Position numbers and translations under genes: made by a program. Shown in pieces: positions 5,928 to 9,117 of a stretch of 9,117 nt of DNA. How positions within the stretch are numbered: position 1 is the stretch's first letter; every line of letters begins with the position of its first letter. The notes beneath the pieces are model-generated. The model made no database searches and was not told the DNA's origin. It was given only the letters and a program-made list of their open reading frames with translations. The stretch lies in NCBI GenBank assembly GCA_016649475.1, contig JAENXP010000054.1:1-9117 (forward strand). The letters are read 5' to 3'. This DNA is from Burkholderiales bacterium. GTDB lineage: Bacteria; Pseudomonadota; Gammaproteobacteria; Burkholderiales; SG8-39.

Positions 5928-7205
5928 ATGCAAGTTGTGTTTCGCACCGTTTTGCTGCTGTTTGCACTGGTTTGCTCCAGCGCGCAGGCGCAGCTGTCCA
6001 TAGAAATTACCGGCGGCGGCGCCAACCAAATCCCTATCGGGGTGCTGCGTTTTGCCGGCGAGCAGGTATTGCCGCAAAGCATCAGCGATATCGTCGAAGC
6101 CGACCTGCGGCGCAGCGGGCGCTTCCGCATGCTGTTCGCCGGCAGCGTCAATCCGCTGCCGACCGAGATGTCGCAAGTCGATTTTGCCGATTGGAAGAAC
6201 CGCAACGCCGACGCCATGGTCATAGGCAGCGTGGTGCGCCTGGCCGACGGCCGCTTCGAGGCGAGTTTCAGGCTGTTGGACGTGCCCAGGCAAACGCAGA
6301 TCGGCGGTGTGGCTTTTACCTTGAATGCACAGCAGGTGCGCACGACCGCGCACCGCATCGCGGACATGGTCTATGAGAAGCTGACCGGTGATCGCGGCGT
6401 GTTTTCCACGCGTATCGCTTACGTCGTCAAGCAGGGCAGCCGCTATGAACTGCAGATCGCGGATGCCGACGGGGTCGGCGCACAGACCGCGCTCGCCTCG
6501 CGCGAACCGATCATTTCCCCGGCCTGGTCGCCCGACGGCACCCGCCTTGCCTATGTATCGTTCGAGAACAAGAAGCCCGTGGTCTACGTGCATTCGCTGG
6601 TCTCGGGGCAACGCCAGGCGGTGGCAAATTTCAAAGGGTCCAACAGTGCGCCCGCCTGGTCTTCCGACGGCAGGCAGCTCGCGGTGGTGCTGTCCAAGGA
6701 CGGCGGTTCGCAGATCTATCTCATCGGTGCAGACGGCAGCAACCCGCGCCGCATCACCAACTCCGGTTCAATAGACACGGAACCTTTTTTCACGCCCGAC
6801 GGCCAGTCGATCTACTTTACTTCCGATCGCGGCGGCAGCCCGCAGATCTACCGCATGAGCCTGAGCGGGGGCGAGGTTACGCGCCTGACTTTCGACGGCA
6901 GCTACAACGTGTCGCCGCGCATCTCCAGCGACGGCAAAACGCTTGTTTATATTGCGCGCGATGGCGGGCGTTTTCAGCTGAGATCGCTGGATCTTGCCAG
7001 CCGGCAGGGGCAGGCGCTTACCGACGGGTTGCGCGACGAATCGCCCAGCTTCGCGCCCAACGGCAAAATGATTCTATACGCCACCCAGATCAACAACCGC
7101 GGCTCGCTGGCAGCGGTTTCCAGCGACGGCAGGGTCAAACAGCGCCTGTCGGTTCAGGCAGCGGATGTGCGCGAGCCCGCATGGGGTCCGTTTTTCAATA
7201 ACTGA
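5928..7205 (+). CDS. tolB: Tol-Pal system beta-propeller protein TolB
   Basis: This 425-residue periplasmic protein binds Pal and is pulled off it by TolA, recycling Pal to the division site. Residues 1-21 are a signal peptide (hydrophobic TVLLLFALVCSS, cleavage after SAQA), leaving mature QLSIEITGG, whose N-terminus is the TolA/Pal switch region in this family. The N-terminal domain (about 22-155) includes IPIGVLRFAGE and DADLRRSGRF-like segments. The propeller (about 160-425) shows repeated blade motifs: AWSPDGTRLAYVS (199-211), AWSSDGRQLAVVLS, FFTPDGQSIYFTSD, RISSDGKTLVYIA and SFAPNGKMILYAT. It ends EPAWGPFFNN. Length is normal. It can be co-transcribed with tolA and also from the promoter just upstream. 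Confidence 0.97.
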   Translation: MQVVFRTVLLLFALVCSSAQAQLSIEITGGGANQIPIGVLRFAGEQVLPQSISDIVEADLRRSGRFRMLFAGSVNPLPTEMSQVDFADWKNRNADAMVIGSVVRLADGRFEASFRLLDVPRQTQIGGVAFTLNAQQVRTTAHRIADMVYEKLTGDRGVFSTRIAYVVKQGSRYELQIADADGVGAQTALASREPIISPAWSPDGTRLAYVSFENKKPVVYVHSLVSGQRQAVANFKGSNSAPAWSSDGRQLAVVLSKDGGSQIYLIGADGSNPRRITNSGSIDTEPFFTPDGQSIYFTSDRGGSPQIYRMSLSGGEVTRLTFDGSYNVSPRISSDGKTLVYIARDGGRFQLRSLDLASRQGQALTDGLRDESPSFAPNGKMILYATQINNRGSLAAVSSDGRVKQRLSVQAADVREPAWGPFFNN

Positions 7206-7237
7206 GAGGCTGTTCCGGCAATATCGGGAAGGTCCTG

Positions 7238-7249
7238 ACTCAGGTGAGT
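7238..7249. promoter_or_regulatory. Small dyad (ACTCA-GG-TGAGT) in the tolB-pal gap
   Basis: A perfect 5-bp inverted repeat with a 2-bp centre lies 60 bp before the pal start. It overlaps another short palindrome, CCTGACTCAGG (7234-7244). It could be a protein-binding site or part of a folded leader. No known operator is recognised. Confidence 0.25.
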
Positions 7250-7250
7250 G

Positions 7251-7280
7251 TGAGGGGTGGTATTCCCTCATTTTGGAATA
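7251..7280 (+). promoter_or_regulatory. Two mutually exclusive hairpins in the pal leader
   Basis: TGAGGG (7251-7256) pairs with CCCTCA (7265-7270), and the stem is followed directly by TTTT (7271-7274), resembling a weak intrinsic terminator. TATTCC (7261-7266) pairs perfectly with GGAATA (7275-7280). Both stems are 6 bp with 8-nt loops and share bases 7265-7266, so only one can form. This could set the ratio of pal to tolB message. The stems are short and chance formation cannot be excluded. Confidence 0.35.
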
Positions 7281-7296
7281 GACACTGAAAAATATT

Positions 7297-7302
7297 AAGG
7301 AG
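7297..7302 (+). promoter_or_regulatory. Ribosome binding site that decides the pal start
   Basis: AAGGAG touches a first ATG at 7303 with no spacing. The second ATG at 7309 is 6 nt away, the normal distance, so translation most likely begins at 7309 with MRKLLALV. Confidence 0.75.
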
Positions 7303-7308
7303 ATGGGA

Positions 7309-7851
7309 ATGAGGAAATTGCTTGCTTTGGTGGCGGCGGTTCTTCTTGTCGGCTGCGCTGAAACGCCCAAGTTGGAAAATAGTGCCGGGGTCGAGGATCG
7401 CACGCCGACGGGCGCCGCTGCGGGCGAGCAGCCAGGCGCCGGTTCTGAAGTCAAGCCGGTCGCGCCCAATGACGGGCAACAGGCCAATCCGCTAAAGGAC
7501 CCCGCCAATATCCTGTCCAAGCGCAGCATTTTCTACGACTATGACAAATACGACGTCAAGGACGAGTACAAGCCGCTGCTGCAGGCGCACGCCCGGTATC
7601 TCGCGCAGAACCCCAGTGCCAAGATGCTGATCCAGGGCAATGCCGACGAGCGCGGCAGCCGCGAATACAACATTGCGCTGGGGCAGAAGCGCGCCGACGG
7701 CGTGAAGAAAATGCTGCAGCTGATGGGGGTGGCGGAAAACCAGATGGAATCGGTGAGTCTGGGCGAGGAAAAACCCCGCTGCACCGAAGCCACCGAGGAA
7801 TGCTATGCGCAGAACCGGCGCAGCGACATGCTCTACCGCGGCGAGTACTGA
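7309..7851 (+). CDS. pal: Peptidoglycan-associated lipoprotein Pal
   Basis: This 180-residue outer-membrane lipoprotein ties the outer membrane to peptidoglycan and is mobilised by TolA-TolB during division. The lipoprotein signal is MRKLLALVAAVLLVGC with lipobox LVGC and lipidated C16. A flexible Ala/Gly/Pro-rich tether (about 17-65) leads into the OmpA-like domain (about 72-180). Its peptidoglycan-binding motif GNADERGSREYNIALGQKRA (110-129) contains D113 and R128, the residues that hold the diaminopimelate carboxylate in this family. The loop GEEKPRCTEATEECYAQNRR (152-171) has a cysteine pair, C158 and C165, that could form a disulfide; E. coli Pal lacks it. The start at 7309 is preferred to 7303 on ribosome-binding-site spacing. 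The stop is followed by a second in-frame stop (TGATAA) and then cpoB. Confidence 0.97.
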   Translation: MRKLLALVAAVLLVGCAETPKLENSAGVEDRTPTGAAAGEQPGAGSEVKPVAPNDGQQANPLKDPANILSKRSIFYDYDKYDVKDEYKPLLQAHARYLAQNPSAKMLIQGNADERGSREYNIALGQKRADGVKKMLQLMGVAENQMESVSLGEEKPRCTEATEECYAQNRRSDMLYRGEY

Positions 7852-7854
7852 TAA

Positions 7855-8601
7855 ATGAAACTGCATGCAACTCTGTTGCTGGGACTTTGCCTCGCGGCCG
7901 GCGCTGCCCGCGCCGGCGTGTTCGACGACGAGGAGGCGAGGAATGCGATCTCGGCGCTGCGGGTTCGGGTCGAGGCGAACCAGAAAGCGGCCGAAGAGCG
8001 GCTCGCCAGGATAGAAACCCTGGTGCAGGATCGCTCGATCGATCTCGCCCGGCAGATAGACGAGCTGAAGCAGGAACTGGCGCGCATGCGCGGCCAGATC
8101 GAGGTGCAGGCGCACCAGCTCGAAACCCTGGACCGGCGGCAAAAAGACCTCTACGTCGATCTGGACGCGCGGCTGCGCAAGCTCGAAGCGAGCGCGCAGG
8201 AGAAGCAGGCCGCCGCGCCTGATCCTGTCGCCGAGGGCAAGGCCTACGAAGCGGCCTTGAACCAGTTCAAACTGGGCAACTATCAGGCGTCCATCGCGGC
8301 ATTCCAGAGTTTTCTCACCGCCTTTCCCGAAAGCCAGCAGGTGTCGAGCGCGCAGTACTGGATCGGCAATGCCTACTACGCGCTGCGCGACTACAAGACC
8401 GCGATCGCCGCGCAGCAAAAAGTGCTTGCGTCCTGGCCCGACAGCGCGAAGGCGCCGGATGCCATGCTCAACATCGCCAGCTGCCAGGCGGAGATGGGTC
8501 AGACGCGGATGGCGCGTGAAACCCTGCAGGCGCTGCAGAAGAAATATCCGGGCACGCCGGCGGCGGAACAGGCCAAGCAGCGTCTCGCCGACAAGCGCTA
8601 G
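7855..8601 (+). CDS. cpoB: Cell division coordinator CpoB (YbgF)
   Basis: This 248-residue periplasmic protein coordinates septal peptidoglycan synthesis by PBP1B with Tol-driven outer-membrane constriction. Residues 1-20 are a signal peptide (MKLHATLLLGLCLAAGAARA, cleavage before GVFDD). Residues about 25-115 form a heptad-patterned coiled coil (LARQIDELKQELARMRGQ), the trimerisation domain of the family. An Ala/Gln/Pro linker (about 112-125) follows. Then come three tetratricopeptide repeats: about 129-162 (YEAALNQFKLGNYQASIAAF), 165-199 (AQYWIGNAYYALRDYKTAI) and 202-236. The ATG lies 3 nt after the pal stop with only a weak ribosome binding site, so it is probably coupled to pal. It is the last gene of the tol-pal operon. 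Confidence 0.96.
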   Translation: MKLHATLLLGLCLAAGAARAGVFDDEEARNAISALRVRVEANQKAAEERLARIETLVQDRSIDLARQIDELKQELARMRGQIEVQAHQLETLDRRQKDLYVDLDARLRKLEASAQEKQAAAPDPVAEGKAYEAALNQFKLGNYQASIAAFQSFLTAFPESQQVSSAQYWIGNAYYALRDYKTAIAAQQKVLASWPDSAKAPDAMLNIASCQAEMGQTRMARETLQALQKKYPGTPAAEQAKQRLADKR

Positions 8602-8613
8602 CGGCATAGTTGC

Positions 8614-8663
8614 GGGAGCGAGCTTGCTCGCGAATTCCATGATTCGCGAGCAAGCTCGCTCCC
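8614..8663. repeat. REPIN-like perfect inverted repeat (two head-to-head REPs)
   Basis: Left arm 8614-8635 and right arm 8642-8663 are exact reverse complements over 22 bp, separated by a 6-nt loop (TCCATG). Each arm starts (from outside) with GGGA and contains its own palindrome, GCGAGCTTGCTCGC at 8618-8631 and its complement at 8646-8659. A tetranucleotide head plus an imperfect hairpin in two inverted copies is the architecture of REP doublets (REPINs). The core resembles, from memory, the abundant REP of Pseudomonas. It lies 12 bp after cpoB. The transcript would fold into a very stable stem, which could end transcription or protect the 3' end of the tol-pal message, although only a short TTT follows. 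Confidence 0.82.
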
Positions 8664-8702
8664 ACGCTTTAGATTAAAACGCGCTCCGGCAAGGTTCGTC
8701 TC

Positions 8703-9117
8703 ATGCGCAAAGCCGTCGTACTTCTCTCTGGGGGGCTCGATTCCGCCACCGTGCTCGCGCTGGCGGTGCGCCAGGGCTACAGTTGCCACGCTTTGTCGGT
8801 CGATTACGGCCAGCGCCACCGGGTCGAACTCGAGGCCGCGGCGCGCGTGGCACGGGCGCTCGGCGCGGTGGAGCAAAAGACCGTGAGGATCGATCTCGCC
8901 GCGTTCGGGGGCTCTGCGCTGACCGACAGCACCATCGCGGTGCCGACCGGGGGCGTGCAAAAAGACGGCATCCCCGTCACCTACGTACCGGCGCGTAATA
9001 CCATCATGCTTTCATTCGCCCTCGCCTGGGCCGAGGTCCTCGAGGCGCAGCACCTGTTCTTCGGCGCCAACGCAGTCGACTACTCCGGCTATCCGGACTG
9101 CCGGCCCGAATACATGC
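8703..9117 (+). CDS. queC: 7-cyano-7-deazaguanine synthase QueC, 5' part
   Basis: The 138 visible residues are the N-terminal part of a protein usually about 220-230 long; the window ends inside it. QueC turns 7-carboxy-7-deazaguanine into preQ0 with ATP and ammonia, feeding queuosine tRNA modification. The PP-loop SGGLDS (9-14) follows [24 protein letters not shown] (32-47), [17 protein letters not shown] (92-108) and [18 protein letters not shown] (about 120-137) are hallmark QueC segments. The zinc-binding cysteines near the C-terminus are outside the window. AAGG (8691-8694) lies 8 nt before the ATG. Pseudomonas and relatives usually have queE between cpoB and queC. Here it is not between them, and it may lie downstream. 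Confidence 0.96.
   Translation, partial: MRKAVVLLSGGLDSATVLALAVRQGYSCHALSVDYGQRHRVELEAAARVARALGAVEQKTVRIDLAAFGGSALTDSTIAVPTGGVQKDGIPVTYVPARNTIMLSFALAWAEVLEAQHLFFGANAVDYSGYPDCRPEYM

Noticed and set aside
7303..7305. First ATG of pal
   Set aside because: It abuts the ribosome binding site with no spacing; the ATG 6 nt later fits better and gives a cleaner lipoprotein signal.
7492..8640. A 382-codon open frame on the minus strand across pal and cpoB
   Set aside because: It runs antisense through two clearly recognised genes and their junction, has no family resemblance, and is the kind of open frame expected opposite GC-rich coding sequence.
8668..8680. Possible -10 of queC in TTTAGATTAAAAC
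   Set aside because: TAGATT and TAAAAC each match only 4/6 of the consensus and no -35 is seen; too weak to list as a promoter.
1..9117. A new defence, mobile or biosynthetic system
   Set aside because: Every gene belongs to a known conserved family in a familiar order. Apart from the REPIN-like repeat there is no transposase, integrase, toxin-antitoxin, CRISPR array or tRNA that I can see.

Overview
The window is a 9.1 kb stretch of chromosomal core genome from a GC-rich Gram-negative bacterium. The gene order yebC-ruvC-ruvA-ruvB-ybgC-tolQ-tolR-tolA-tolB-pal-cpoB-queC and the protein sequences fit a proteobacterium. RuvB, TolB and TolR in particular look betaproteobacterial (Nitrosomonadales/Burkholderiales-like). 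That placement is from memory of the families and I would not name a genus.

Layout. Positions 1-209 (minus strand) hold the 5' end of a HerA/DUF853-type ATPase. It is divergent from everything else across an 82-bp gap that carries overlapping -10-like elements on both strands. Positions 292-3386 hold yebC (translation factor or regulator) and the Holliday-junction set ruvC, ruvA and ruvB. Positions 3397-8601 hold the complete Tol-Pal envelope-division operon: ybgC thioesterase, tolQ and tolR (proton-driven motor), tolA (periplasm-spanning link), tolB (periplasmic propeller), pal (peptidoglycan-binding lipoprotein) and cpoB. Positions 8614-8663 hold a perfect 22-bp inverted repeat whose arms are themselves palindromic, a REP doublet (REPIN-like). 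Positions 8703-9117 hold the 5' part of queC (7-deazaguanine/queuosine pathway), cut by the window edge.

How the genes work together. RuvC cuts the four-way junctions that RuvAB binds and migrates. TolQ-TolR use the proton gradient to energise TolA, which reaches across the periplasm to TolB and Pal and so constricts the outer membrane at division; CpoB links this to peptidoglycan synthesis. YebC proteins have been linked to translation of proline-rich stretches, and the TolA linker encoded here contains two PPP motifs, so a functional tie inside the locus is possible but is inference.

No clearly new system is visible. The parts most worth a second look are the REPIN-like element, the probable leaderless starts of ruvC and ruvB, a 10-codon minicistron bridging ruvC and ruvA, the switch-like leader of pal, and the two-period proline-rich linker of TolA. 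There is no gene-free stretch over 300 bases, and I see no tRNA, rRNA, insertion sequence or CRISPR array.
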